A DNA stretch of 64,000 bases, from contig NZ_NPBJ01000032.1 of the NCBI RefSeq assembly GCF_002272075.1, positions 1 to 64,000 of the forward strand, written 5' to 3'. Shown piece by piece: positions 50,214 to 58,558 of the stretch (position 1 is the stretch's first letter; every line of letters begins with the position of its first letter). The notes beneath the pieces were generated by a model. It saw only the letters and a program-made list of their open reading frames with translations. It was not told where the DNA came from and did not search any database. Position numbers and translations under genes: made by a program. The stretch comes from Terribacillus saccharophilus. Its GTDB lineage: Bacteria; Bacillota; Bacilli; Bacillales; Amphibacillaceae.

Positions 50214-52113
50214 AATTATTGCTGCAACCGGATGTCCTACCGGTATTGCCCATACCTTTATGGCAAAAGAAGCCTTGGAAGAAGCAGCACGAAAACGCGG
50301 CATCTCAATAAAGGTAGAAACACACGGACAGGATGGTGTCCAAGATACACTGACACAGGCTGAAATTGATGCAGCCGATGGCGTCATCATCGCTGCTGAC
50401 AAAGATGTCAATCGCGATCGTTTTATCGGTAAGCGGGTTGTCAATGTGGCAGTCAGCAAAGGAATCAAAGAGCCAGATAAGCTGCTTGATGCGATCATCA
50501 ACCAAACAGCACCTATCTATAAAGATGGCCAGCGTGCTGCTTCTGCAGGCAGCTCCGAACCGCAGCAAAAAGAATCTGTTATACGCAGTATCTACGTATC
50601 CCTCATGAACGGTGTCTCTCATATGCTTCCGATTGTCGTAGCAGGCGGTGTCATGATTGCCATCTCTCTCATGTTCGGTATCCACTCTGCTGACCCAGAA
50701 AGCTCGCAGTACAACGAGTTCGCTTATTATATGAACACAATTGGCGGCATTGCCATGAACCTGATGGTACCGGTGCTATGTGCATATATTGCTGAATCGA
50801 TAGCCAAACGGCCTGGTCTGATTATCGGTTTCATCGTCGGGATGATAGCTTTCACGAATGGTACTGGTTTCTTGGGCGGTATTATCGGCGGTTTTATGAC
50901 CGGTTATATCATTCTCGGACTAGGTTACTTGTTCAAAGCTCTGCCAAAACAGCTTGATGGCTTGAAATCGATTTTCCTATTCCCAGTCTTCGGTATTTTC
51001 ATTGCCGGCTTTGCCATGTGGTTCATTTCAGCTCCGATGGGTTGGATCAACCAAGCAATGATGGATTTTCTAGCAAGCTTCCAAAACTCCAATCCAATTG
51101 TATTAGGACTTATTGTAGGAATTATGTGCGCATTCGATATGGGTGGTCCAGTTAATAAAGCAGCTTACGTAACAGGAACTGCACTGCTGTCTGATGGAAA
51201 CTACTTCTTCATGGCAGGTGTATCAGCTGCTTGTATCGTTCCGCCGATCGCTACTGGCTTCGCAACGCTATTTGCCGGTAAAGCTTACAGCACAAGTGAG
51301 CGCAGTGCAGGACTGGTCAACTTCCTGCTGGGCTCTACTCATATCACAGAAGGAGCCATTCCATTTGCAGCGAAAAAGCCGCTAAAGGTCATTCCGTTTC
51401 TAATGATCGGTTCCTCTATCGCAGCAATTTTGACTTACGTATTTAAAGTACAGGTACCAGCTCCACACGGCGGATTTATCGTGCTCCCAATCGTTACACA
51501 TCCTTTCCTTTGGATACTGGCCATCCTCGCTGGTGCAGTTGTAAGCGGCTTCTTGATTGGAATGGATCAAAAGCGTACAGCCGCTAAAAACAAAGTGAAG
51601 GAAACAACTATTGCTGAGACAGCAGCTGTTACAGAAAAAACAGCTTTACCAGTACAAGATATCAGTCAGATTATGTCTCTCGACACAATCAAGGTAGATG
51701 TGAAAGCAGCTACTCAAATAGAAGTATTTCAGCAAATCGCTGAAACAGCGAAGCAGCACGGTATCATCACAGATCCAGGCGCTATTGTAGATGGCTTTCT
51801 CCAGAGAGAAAAAGCAAGTACAACCGGCATGGAACAAGGTATCGCTATCCCCCATACCGAGCGCAGTGAAGTTCTGAAACCAGCAATCATCATCTTTAAG
51901 CTGGCTGACGGAGTCGAATGGAAAGCATTAGATGGGCAGCCAATCCGAATCGTGATTAGCATGCTCATCCCAGCAGGAACTGCCTCCAATCATCTGTATT
52001 ACTTATCAGAGGTTTCTAAAATGCTCGTACATCAGGAAACGATCGATCAGTTGCATCATGCGACTAACTCAGAAGATATTCTTGCCCTTTTTTCTACTAA
52101 ACTATCTGCTTAA
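50203..52113 (+). CDS. Fructose-family PTS EIIBCA transporter
   Basis: Single-chain PTS permease of 636 residues. The EIIB domain (about 1-100) has the phosphocysteine Cys11 in ATGCPTGIAHT. The EIIC domain (about 125-460) has roughly nine membrane helices, with conserved NKAAYVTGTALLSDG and ITEGAIPFAAKKP. A C-terminal EIIA domain (about 490-636) has the phosphohistidine His551 in IAIPHTERSEV. The order BCA differs from the ABC order of typical Bacillus FruA. Sugar is taken up and phosphorylated at C1 using EI and HPr. The aldolase next door points to tagatose, but fructose is not excluded. Confidence 0.92.
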   Translation: MTYRIIAATGCPTGIAHTFMAKEALEEAARKRGISIKVETHGQDGVQDTLTQAEIDAADGVIIAADKDVNRDRFIGKRVVNVAVSKGIKEPDKLLDAIINQTAPIYKDGQRAASAGSSEPQQKESVIRSIYVSLMNGVSHMLPIVVAGGVMIAISLMFGIHSADPESSQYNEFAYYMNTIGGIAMNLMVPVLCAYIAESIAKRPGLIIGFIVGMIAFTNGTGFLGGIIGGFMTGYIILGLGYLFKALPKQLDGLKSIFLFPVFGIFIAGFAMWFISAPMGWINQAMMDFLASFQNSNPIVLGLIVGIMCAFDMGGPVNKAAYVTGTALLSDGNYFFMAGVSAACIVPPIATGFATLFAGKAYSTSERSAGLVNFLLGSTHITEGAIPFAAKKPLKVIPFLMIGSSIAAILTYVFKVQVPAPHGGFIVLPIVTHPFLWILAILAGAVVSGFLIGMDQKRTAAKNKVKETTIAETAAVTEKTALPVQDISQIMSLDTIKVDVKAATQIEVFQQIAETAKQHGIITDPGAIVDGFLQREKASTTGMEQGIAIPHTERSEVLKPAIIIFKLADGVEWKALDGQPIRIVISMLIPAGTASNHLYYLSEVSKMLVHQETIDQLHHATNSEDILALFSTKLSA

Positions 52114-52126
52114 AGGAGCTGCTAAC

Positions 52127-53119
52127 ATGTTAAATTTAACACCCGCAAAACGAGAAGCACTTGAGAGACTTTCGGACGAAAATGGAATTATCGGAGCCCT
52201 CGCCATTGACCAGCGAGGCTCCTTGAAAAAGATGCTGCAGCAGGAAAACACAAACAACCAGGGAGACGATACAATTGTATCTTTTAAAGAACTGATTTCT
52301 GAGGAACTCACACCATATGCGACTTCCATCTTGCTGGATCCTGAGTATGGTTTGCCAGCTGCACAGAAACGTGATAAAAGTGCCGGTTTGCTACTTGCTT
52401 ATGAAAAAACTGGCTACGATGCGACTCAGCCAGGACGCATGCCAGATATTCTCGATGACTGGTCTGTTCAACGAATCAAGGCACAGGGTGCAGATGCAGT
52501 GAAATTCCTTTTGTATTATGATGTGGATGAAGATACAAGCATTAACGAAAAGAAGCATATTTTCGTGGAACGTCTCGGATCTGAATGTCAGGCAGAGGAT
52601 ATTCTTTTCTTCTTGGAACTCGTCTCTTATGACGCACACAATGATGATGTAAAAGGTCGCGAGTACGCTAAAGTAAAACCACATAAAGTAAATGATATGA
52701 TGAAGGAATTCTCAAAATCTCAATACAAGGTAGATGTGTTAAAAGTTGAAGTTCCAGTAAACATCTCCTATGTAGAAGGTTTCTCTGAAGAAACGCCTGT
52801 GTACTCAACTGAGGAAGCACAGCGCTATTTCAAAGAGCAAAGCGAGGCAACTGATTTGCCATTCATCTTCTTGAGCGCAGGTGTTAGTGCTTCCCTTTTC
52901 CAAGAGACGCTACGTTTTGCAAAAGAAGCAGGTTCCAGCTTTAACGGTGTATTATGTGGCCGGGCAACCTGGAAAGATAGCGTAGCCATCTTCGGCCGTG
53001 ACGGAGAAGATGCAGGAAAACAGTGGTTGCAACTAGAAGGCAGAAAAAATGTAGAAGCGTTAAATGAAGTATTAAAACAAACAGCGACATCCTGGAAACA
53101 GGCTGAAATACTCGCATAA
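52127..53119 (+). CDS. lacD: Tagatose 1,6-bisphosphate aldolase
   Basis: Class I aldolase of the LacD family, 330 residues, cleaving tagatose-1,6-bisphosphate to dihydroxyacetone phosphate and glyceraldehyde-3-phosphate. It is recognised by the start LTPAKREALERLSDENG, IGALAIDQRGSLKKML and the active-site strand YKVDVLKVEVPVN, which should hold the Schiff-base lysine. LacD enzymes also accept fructose bisphosphate and stereoisomers. The ATG at 52127 follows AAAGGAG; an upstream reading runs into the PTS gene and has no site. It is the last gene of the operon. Confidence 0.93.
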   Translation: MLNLTPAKREALERLSDENGIIGALAIDQRGSLKKMLQQENTNNQGDDTIVSFKELISEELTPYATSILLDPEYGLPAAQKRDKSAGLLLAYEKTGYDATQPGRMPDILDDWSVQRIKAQGADAVKFLLYYDVDEDTSINEKKHIFVERLGSECQAEDILFFLELVSYDAHNDDVKGREYAKVKPHKVNDMMKEFSKSQYKVDVLKVEVPVNISYVEGFSEETPVYSTEEAQRYFKEQSEATDLPFIFLSAGVSASLFQETLRFAKEAGSSFNGVLCGRATWKDSVAIFGRDGEDAGKQWLQLEGRKNVEALNEVLKQTATSWKQAEILA

Positions 53120-53155
53120 AAAAGGAGCATATGGGCTATCCCATATGCTCCTCTT
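53120..53155. terminator. Bidirectional terminator after lacD
   Basis: GGAGCATATGGG and CCCATATGCTCC arms with a CTAT loop, flanked by A and T-rich tracts. It is shared with the convergent M20 gene. Confidence 0.9.
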
Positions 53156-53157
53156 AC

Positions 53158-54297
53158 TTATTGATTTAAAATAAACTGCTGGAACACCTTGATTGCATCC
53201 CCAAACACATCTTCATCAATATCAAACTTCGGATGGTGGTGTGGATATTGGCTTTTCTCTCCTTGCATACCGACCTTGACGAATACCCCCGGGATTTCCT
53301 GCAAGTAATAGGAGAAATCTTCAGAGCCCATAACTGGCTCCAATTCTTCATAGCGTTCTGCACCGAATGTTTTTTGCAGCAGCTCTTCTGCAAAAGCCGC
53401 TTCTTTTTCATCATTGATAAGCGGTGGTGTGCCAATGATGAAGTCAACTTCCGCTGTAGCACCAAATGATTCACAAATGCCTTTTGTCAGCTTCGCAATC
53501 TGTTCTTGGATCGTCTGTACTGCTTCTGTAGAGAAGGAGCGCATCGTCCCGATGATTTTAGCTGAATCTGGAATGACATTGTATGTGTTGCCTGCTTCAA
53601 TCTTCCCAACGGAAATGACACTAGCGTCCATTGGATTCAGTTTACGGCTGACAATGCTTTGCAGCGCTTGAATGACATGTGTTGCGATATAGATCGGATC
53701 TACAGTCAGATGCGGTGTAGATGCATGGCCGCCAGAGCCTTGAATCTTAATTTTGAAATCATCGACAGATGCCATCATGGCGCCAGGACGAGTACCGAAT
53801 TGGCCCTTTTCCAGACCAGCATCGACATGGATGCCGTAGATGCTGTTGACGCCTTCTAATGCACCTTCTTTGATCAGCTTATCTGCACCGCTCGGAGAAG
53901 CTTCTTCAGAGGATTGGAATAATAGCACGATATTCGGCTCCACTTCCTCTTTATGCAATGTGATCCACTCTGCTACCGCAAGCAGGATAGCTGTATGGCC
54001 ATCATGTCCGCACGTATGAGCTACCCCATGATGCTTGGAGATGTAAGGTTTATCCCCTTCTTCTACCATCGGCAGTGCATCCATATCCGCCCGAAGTGCA
54101 ATTGTCTTATCCCCTTTGGTGCCTTTCACATAACCGACAACACTAGGCGGCTGAAAATCAAGAATCTCAATGCCTAGCTTTTCCAGTCTATTACGTACGT
54201 ATTTACCTGTTTCGTATTCTTCCCCCGATAGCTCCGGGTATTGGTGAATATGCCGACGATCTTTAATCGCCTGTTCTACTAATCTCTCTAATTCCAT
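53158..54297 (-). CDS. M20-family amidohydrolase next to a YfcC carrier
   Basis: Metallo-amidohydrolase of 379 residues in the M20D / hippurate hydrolase / N-acetyl-diaminopimelate deacetylase group. Metal and catalytic motifs are DRRHIHQYPELSGEE, RADMDALPM, HTCGHDGHTA, FQSSEEASPSGA and GSEDFSYYLQEIPG. It is cytoplasmic. It follows the YfcC carrier gene by 18 nt. By inference it opens an N-acyl amino acid or a dipeptide brought in by that carrier. It differs clearly from the riboswitch-linked M20 protein at 26482-27687, so the two have separate jobs. Confidence 0.88.
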   Translation of the reverse strand: MELERLVEQAIKDRRHIHQYPELSGEEYETGKYVRNRLEKLGIEILDFQPPSVVGYVKGTKGDKTIALRADMDALPMVEEGDKPYISKHHGVAHTCGHDGHTAILLAVAEWITLHKEEVEPNIVLLFQSSEEASPSGADKLIKEGALEGVNSIYGIHVDAGLEKGQFGTRPGAMMASVDDFKIKIQGSGGHASTPHLTVDPIYIATHVIQALQSIVSRKLNPMDASVISVGKIEAGNTYNVIPDSAKIIGTMRSFSTEAVQTIQEQIAKLTKGICESFGATAEVDFIIGTPPLINDEKEAAFAEELLQKTFGAERYEELEPVMGSEDFSYYLQEIPGVFVKVGMQGEKSQYPHHHPKFDIDEDVFGDAIKVFQQFILNQ

Positions 54298-54315
54298 GTT
54301 ACATTACTCCTTCTA

Positions 54316-55731
54316 TTAAAACGGTCCGTATTGAATCAATTGAGCTATGATAAGAGCGATAATGGCAATGCCGATTTGGATAAGGAAGAATGGCAGGAAC
54401 CACTTCACCCATTTCCCATAACCGATTCCTGCGATTGCAAGCAATGCGATGATATTGCCTGTAGGCAAGATCGTGTTGGAGATACCGTCTCCAAACTGAT
54501 AGGCAAGTACAGCAGTCTGTCTTGTTACACCTATCATATCAGACAATGGCGCCATAAGCGGCATTGTCAAAGCAGCTTGTCCGCTTCCGGACGGAACGAA
54601 GAAATTGATGCCCATCTGCAGGAATAGCATACCAACTGCAGATAGTGCAGCAGGAATCATTCCAAGTGCATTGGAAGCATGATACAGCAGCGTGTCCATC
54701 ATTCCTGAAGTATTGAAGATTACTAAGATGGCTTGAGCAAATCCGATGATCAATGCTCCGCCAAGAAGGTCTTTTGCTCCGAGGATGAAGTTATCGGCAA
54801 TCCCAGAGAAAGAAATTCCTCCTAGGATACCCATCACCACACCGAACAGCAGGAATAATCCAGCAATCTCCGTAATGTACCAGCCGTATTTCAATACACC
54901 AATAATCAAGATGATGTAATTGATCAAGAAAGCTGATAGGACAAGCTTGTGACGAGAAGTCATTTTCTGTGTCTTATTAAGAGCGGAAGTATCAGCTTTT
55001 CTGCCGAATTTTCCGTATTCCCCGAGTTCAGGGTTCTTCTTCACTTTACTCGCATACCGCATCACATAGAAGACAGCTGCAAGATAAAGGATAACGAAAA
55101 GAATAATCCGGAAACCGATTCCGGAGAAGGTTGGCAGTTCGGAAATGCCTTGCGCAATACCTACTGTGAACGGGTTCATGACTGCCGCCGTAAATCCAAC
55201 TCCTGCGCCGAGTACAACAATTGCAAAACCGGTTAATGCATCAAATCCAAGTGCTATAGCCATTGGCGCCAAAATCGCGACATACACGATTGTTTCATCT
55301 GACATTCCCATTAAAGCACCTGCTGCTGCAAAGAACAGCATCAATACAGGGATAAGCAGCTTCTCTTTATTAGCCATCTTTCTGGACAGCGTATAAATAA
55401 AGGCATCCAGTGCTCCAGTGGCAGTGAAAATCCCAAATGCTCCACCAACAATCAAGACGAAGAAAATGATATTCGCACCATTCACCATACCGGTATGAAT
55501 ACTATTGAATATGCCAAGCAAGCCGACATTCTCTCCATCGATATAGTGGAATGTTTCTGGCAGGATTACACTGCGGCCATCCTGATCCACGCGGTCATAT
55601 GCTCCACCTGGAATAATATATGTTAAAATTGCTGCCACGATAATGAATGCAAAAATCATCACGTAAACGTTAAAATGTTTTGGTTTCTTTTTGTTAGCAG
55701 CTTGCTGCTGCGAATCTTGTAAGCTGTTCAT
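54316..55731 (-). CDS. YfcC-family carrier (putative basic amino acid or peptide transporter)
   Basis: Membrane protein of 471 residues with about twelve helices, in the YfcC/DcuC-like group. A hydrophilic N-terminus (QQQAANKKKPKHF) precedes FAFIIVAAILTYIIPGGAYDR; later GMSDETIVYVAILAPMAIALG and MGINFFVPSGSGQAALTMPLMAPL are typical. Substrates of the family are poorly known and include proposed arginine/ornithine or acyl-amino-acid transport. It is the first gene of a two-gene unit with an M20 hydrolase. An inverted TTGTATAT repeat lies upstream. Confidence 0.85.
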   Translation of the reverse strand: MNSLQDSQQQAANKKKPKHFNVYVMIFAFIIVAAILTYIIPGGAYDRVDQDGRSVILPETFHYIDGENVGLLGIFNSIHTGMVNGANIIFFVLIVGGAFGIFTATGALDAFIYTLSRKMANKEKLLIPVLMLFFAAAGALMGMSDETIVYVAILAPMAIALGFDALTGFAIVVLGAGVGFTAAVMNPFTVGIAQGISELPTFSGIGFRIILFVILYLAAVFYVMRYASKVKKNPELGEYGKFGRKADTSALNKTQKMTSRHKLVLSAFLINYIILIIGVLKYGWYITEIAGLFLLFGVVMGILGGISFSGIADNFILGAKDLLGGALIIGFAQAILVIFNTSGMMDTLLYHASNALGMIPAALSAVGMLFLQMGINFFVPSGSGQAALTMPLMAPLSDMIGVTRQTAVLAYQFGDGISNTILPTGNIIALLAIAGIGYGKWVKWFLPFFLIQIGIAIIALIIAQLIQYGPF

Positions 55732-55762
55732 CTAGTTGTACTCCTTCAAGGAAGATCCTTCG

Positions 55763-55788
55763 TTGTATATTATGTAATAAATATACAA
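55763..55788. promoter_or_regulatory. Inverted repeat upstream of the YfcC-M20 genes
   Basis: TTGTATAT (55763-55770) and ATATACAA (55781-55788) form perfect 8-nt arms around a 10-nt centre. Further degenerate GTATAT and ATATACAA copies follow to 55843. This looks like an operator array for an unknown regulator, 32 nt from the YfcC start. Confidence 0.45.
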
Positions 55789-55851
55789 CTATTTATATAA
55801 TAATACAACCGTATATTAATAAATTTTATAGATTGAATATACAAAAATAAT

Positions 55852-55886
55852 GAAAAAAGCTAGAATCCTAAGATTCTAGCTTTCCT
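55852..55886 (-). terminator. Terminator after the pyruvyl-transferase gene
   Basis: GCTAGAATC and GATTCTAGC arms with a CTAA loop, with A and T tracts on both sides. Confidence 0.85.
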
Positions 55887-55889
55887 TTT

Positions 55890-56927
55890 TTAGCTGCGGA
55901 AGAAGTCTACTAGCGGCTTGAAGTCCTTACGAAGATCGATTTCATTTGGTTCTGCCTTCATCAGCTTCTCTACCATTTGTTCCAGCAGCTCTACATCTTT
56001 GGTATCGGTATATTCAACGAAATTGATGGAGTCGAGCCAATCGCGGTAGGAGTGCTTCGCTTTACCGTAGCTGTTGCCGAACACAAGACATGGTGTTTTC
56101 GTAATAATAGAGAAAATCATAGCATGCAAGCGGTCCGTGATGATCAATTTTTTAGAACTGATTAGATCAAGCATTTCAATGAAATGCTTTTCGCGATCTG
56201 CATAATCAATGTTAGGGACGATGTTTTCGTCTAAAACCGTATCTGTACGGTCAACAGATCCAAATTTCTTCGTCCATTCCATCAGTTCAGAAACGAAGTT
56301 CTCCTCCATTACTTTTTCTTTATCGGCTCTCAGGAAGAACATAACCCCTTCCCGCTCCTGCTCACGAGGAACAACATCAAGAGACATTACCATATCTGGT
56401 GTGTACATTACCTCAGAATCAAATGTATTCCTTACAACATCCAATGTTTGCGATTCTCTGGCAGCAATGACTAGATTTTTGTTCTGATGGTATGCTTCCT
56501 GGGTTTTCATTTTTTCCTGCTCGCCATGTTCATTATCTTCGAAGAACACAGACTGCGGCATGGAAATAGATTTATAATCCTTGAAAGCAGCGAAGACCTT
56601 CCGGCGATCTTCTTCAATATCCAAGTACAGGCTGCCTAGATTTCCGCCACCAGTGAACATAACAATATCATCTTCACCGATGATACCTTTTACAAACTCA
56701 ATTCCCTCATCTGTTGCATAATCCATAATTTCTATATACTCGTAATAAGGGAAACGGCTTTGGATGAATTTTTCGATGCTATAGGCTATTGCCTGATCAC
56801 CGATATTTGTATAGCTCGGCGAACCGAATAGGAATACCTTACGTTTATCATTAGTAAAAGCTTCAGGTGAAACATTCGGCCCGATGCCTTTTGCAATATT
56901 ATTTGTGTCAATTGGTTGTATCGTCAT
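55890..56927 (-). CDS. Polysaccharide pyruvyl transferase-family protein
   Basis: Protein of 345 residues of the PS_pyruv_trans family (relatives: EpsO, YxaB, YvfF, CsaB). Conserved pieces are FGSPSYTNIGDQAIAYSIEKF, VMFTGGGNLGSLYLD, AARESQTLDVV and SKKLIITDRLHAMIFSIIT. These enzymes move pyruvate from phosphoenolpyruvate to a sugar of an extracellular or wall polymer. No polysaccharide genes adjoin it, which fits a free-standing YxaB-like protein. It has its own terminator. AGGAGG precedes the ATG. Confidence 0.87.
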   Translation of the reverse strand: MTIQPIDTNNIAKGIGPNVSPEAFTNDKRKVFLFGSPSYTNIGDQAIAYSIEKFIQSRFPYYEYIEIMDYATDEGIEFVKGIIGEDDIVMFTGGGNLGSLYLDIEEDRRKVFAAFKDYKSISMPQSVFFEDNEHGEQEKMKTQEAYHQNKNLVIAARESQTLDVVRNTFDSEVMYTPDMVMSLDVVPREQEREGVMFFLRADKEKVMEENFVSELMEWTKKFGSVDRTDTVLDENIVPNIDYADREKHFIEMLDLISSKKLIITDRLHAMIFSIITKTPCLVFGNSYGKAKHSYRDWLDSINFVEYTDTKDVELLEQMVEKLMKAEPNEIDLRKDFKPLVDFFRS

Positions 56928-57128
56928 ATTAAGTGCCTCCTAAGCAAAGCTTCTTTATCCATACTACTCAATACCCCGAATCAAAAGAATTTATGCCTAA
57001 GTAGCATCTCAATTTTTACCATTTACTCTTCATCTTTCTCTAATCCACATGTGTATTCCAACGATACTGATAAACGTGATTCAACACGCCATCAGGCTCA
57101 GAAACCTTATAAATACGTAAAGATGCAG

Positions 57129-57683
57129 TCATGTTGTTTTCTCGCTCTCTTTAGCGCTATCTGTATAAATGAAGTAGCCAACCTTTGTCGGATGATCCTT
57201 CACGAACTGGCTCGCTTCATACTTCATCAGACTACGGAAGATAAGCCAATCCCCAATTCCTCCAGCTGTAAGAATCACAGAAACGGTAAGTAGCACACCA
57301 TTTCCGATGATGTACGAAATCAGCAGCGGAAGCAGTCCTGTAAGGAAAACAGGTAAAAGCAAAGCAACACGATATGCACTTACTTTAATGGGGACCATGC
57401 AATGCGCATAGGCGGCGCCGTCCTTCCATGAAAAGCCATACTTAATCTGGCTGGACTTTACTTTCCCAAATATGATAAAGCCGATTCCATGAAGAAGCTC
57501 ATGCGAAATAATGCCAATAATGGTGAGCAGAAAGAATATTGCAAGGGCAGATAAGCTTATGGAGATTTCAAACCCATGAATAATCAAATAAATAAAACTC
57601 GCTACAAACATCAATCCAATTGTCAGGTACGTCGCTTGTCTTTGCAATTTCCGCATATCAAATAATACTTCTCGCTTTTGCAT
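57129..57683 (-). CDS. DUF3267-family putative membrane zinc protease
   Basis: Protein of about 184 residues with four predicted helices (about 15-35, 43-62, 100-125 and 130-150). The zincin motif HELLHGIGF (H-E-x-x-H) is in the second, and VKSSQIKYGFSWKDGAAYAHC follows, as in DUF3267 proteins, which resemble site-2 proteases. The ATG at 57683 is 8 nt after GGAGG. Activity is unproven. It is a single gene with a 200-nt gap to the pyruvyl-transferase gene in which nothing was recognised. Confidence 0.8.
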   Translation of the reverse strand: MQKREVLFDMRKLQRQATYLTIGLMFVASFIYLIIHGFEISISLSALAIFFLLTIIGIISHELLHGIGFIIFGKVKSSQIKYGFSWKDGAAYAHCMVPIKVSAYRVALLLPVFLTGLLPLLISYIIGNGVLLTVSVILTAGGIGDWLIFRSLMKYEASQFVKDHPTKVGYFIYTDSAKESEKTT

Positions 57684-57800
57684 GCTGAACACCTCCCTAC
57701 TCCTTACGTATCACAGATATCTTCGTTTCAATAAAATCAGGACATTTAGTTTGGCAATACAGTTGACTGGCAAGGCTGAATAGCAGAAAGGAGCAACTTT

Positions 57801-58523
57801 ATGTCCGAACTTATTCATGACAATTTGATTGTCATCGCTCGAATCATTACCATCATCCCGCTTATGCTAGTCGTGACCTTGTACATGGGGAAACGTGCAA
57901 TCGGCGAAATGCCAGTCTTTGATTTTCTGATTGTTGTCATTCTAGGAGCACTCGTTGGTGCTGACATCGCTGATCCAGAGATAGAACATCTGCCAACTGC
58001 CGTAGCCATTGTCGCCATCGGTCTGTTCCAAAAGGCAATCGTGAAGTGGAAAATCTCTAATCGCAAAATTGGGAAGGTGCTTACACTTGGTCCGACTATC
58101 GTCATACAAGACGGCACCTTACTATATGAAAATATGCGGAAAGTCCAATATTCCATCGACAATATATTGTTTATGCTGAGACAAAAGGACGTTTTTGATG
58201 TACGTGATGTAGAAACAGCAATAGTCGAACCAAACGGGACACTTAGTGTCTTAAAAAAACCGAATAAACTTCCTGCAACACGGGAAGATCTCAATCTTCA
58301 GCAGCAAACATCAGCCATTGCTTTTCCTGTCATTTCGGATGGGTACATACACCATGACACCTTAACTCACTTCAATTTGGATGAAGAATGGCTAAGAAAA
58401 CAATTGGCTGATCAAAACATCATTGGCATGAATCAAATATTCTTCGCATCTATTTCACATCCACAAAGCCTTCATATCAGTTTGAAGGAAAGGAAGCCGA
58501 ATATTCCACCGATCAAACATTAA
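57801..58523 (+). CDS. DUF421-family membrane protein (YetF-like)
   Basis: Protein of 240 residues: three N-terminal membrane helices (about 8-80) and a soluble C-terminal part (about 85-220) with the conserved LTLGPTIVIQDGTLLYENM and MLRQKDVFDVRDVETAIVEPNGTLSVL. This is the layout of B. subtilis YetF/YdfR/YrbG proteins; some members affect spore germination, but the function is unsettled. AAAGGAG precedes the ATG. It is monocistronic. Confidence 0.87.
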   Translation: MSELIHDNLIVIARIITIIPLMLVVTLYMGKRAIGEMPVFDFLIVVILGALVGADIADPEIEHLPTAVAIVAIGLFQKAIVKWKISNRKIGKVLTLGPTIVIQDGTLLYENMRKVQYSIDNILFMLRQKDVFDVRDVETAIVEPNGTLSVLKKPNKLPATREDLNLQQQTSAIAFPVISDGYIHHDTLTHFNLDEEWLRKQLADQNIIGMNQIFFASISHPQSLHISLKERKPNIPPIKH

Positions 58524-58552
58524 AAGAGCACCACCTGTTAAGGTAGTGCTAC
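58523..58552. terminator. Bidirectional terminator between DUF421 and nhaC genes
   Basis: AGCACCACC (58527-58535) pairs with GGTAGTGCT (58542-58550) with one mismatch, around a 6-nt loop. Confidence 0.7.
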
Positions 58553-58558
58553 TTATTT

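Noticed and set aside
26482-54297. The two M20 hydrolases as duplicates of one gene
   Set aside because: They differ in length, motifs around the metal site and partner transporters, so they belong to different subgroups.
56940-57000. Sigma-B promoter (GGGTAT at the -10) upstream of the pyruvyl-transferase gene
   Set aside because: The -10 is good, but the best -35 candidate matches only about four of six bases; too weak to list.
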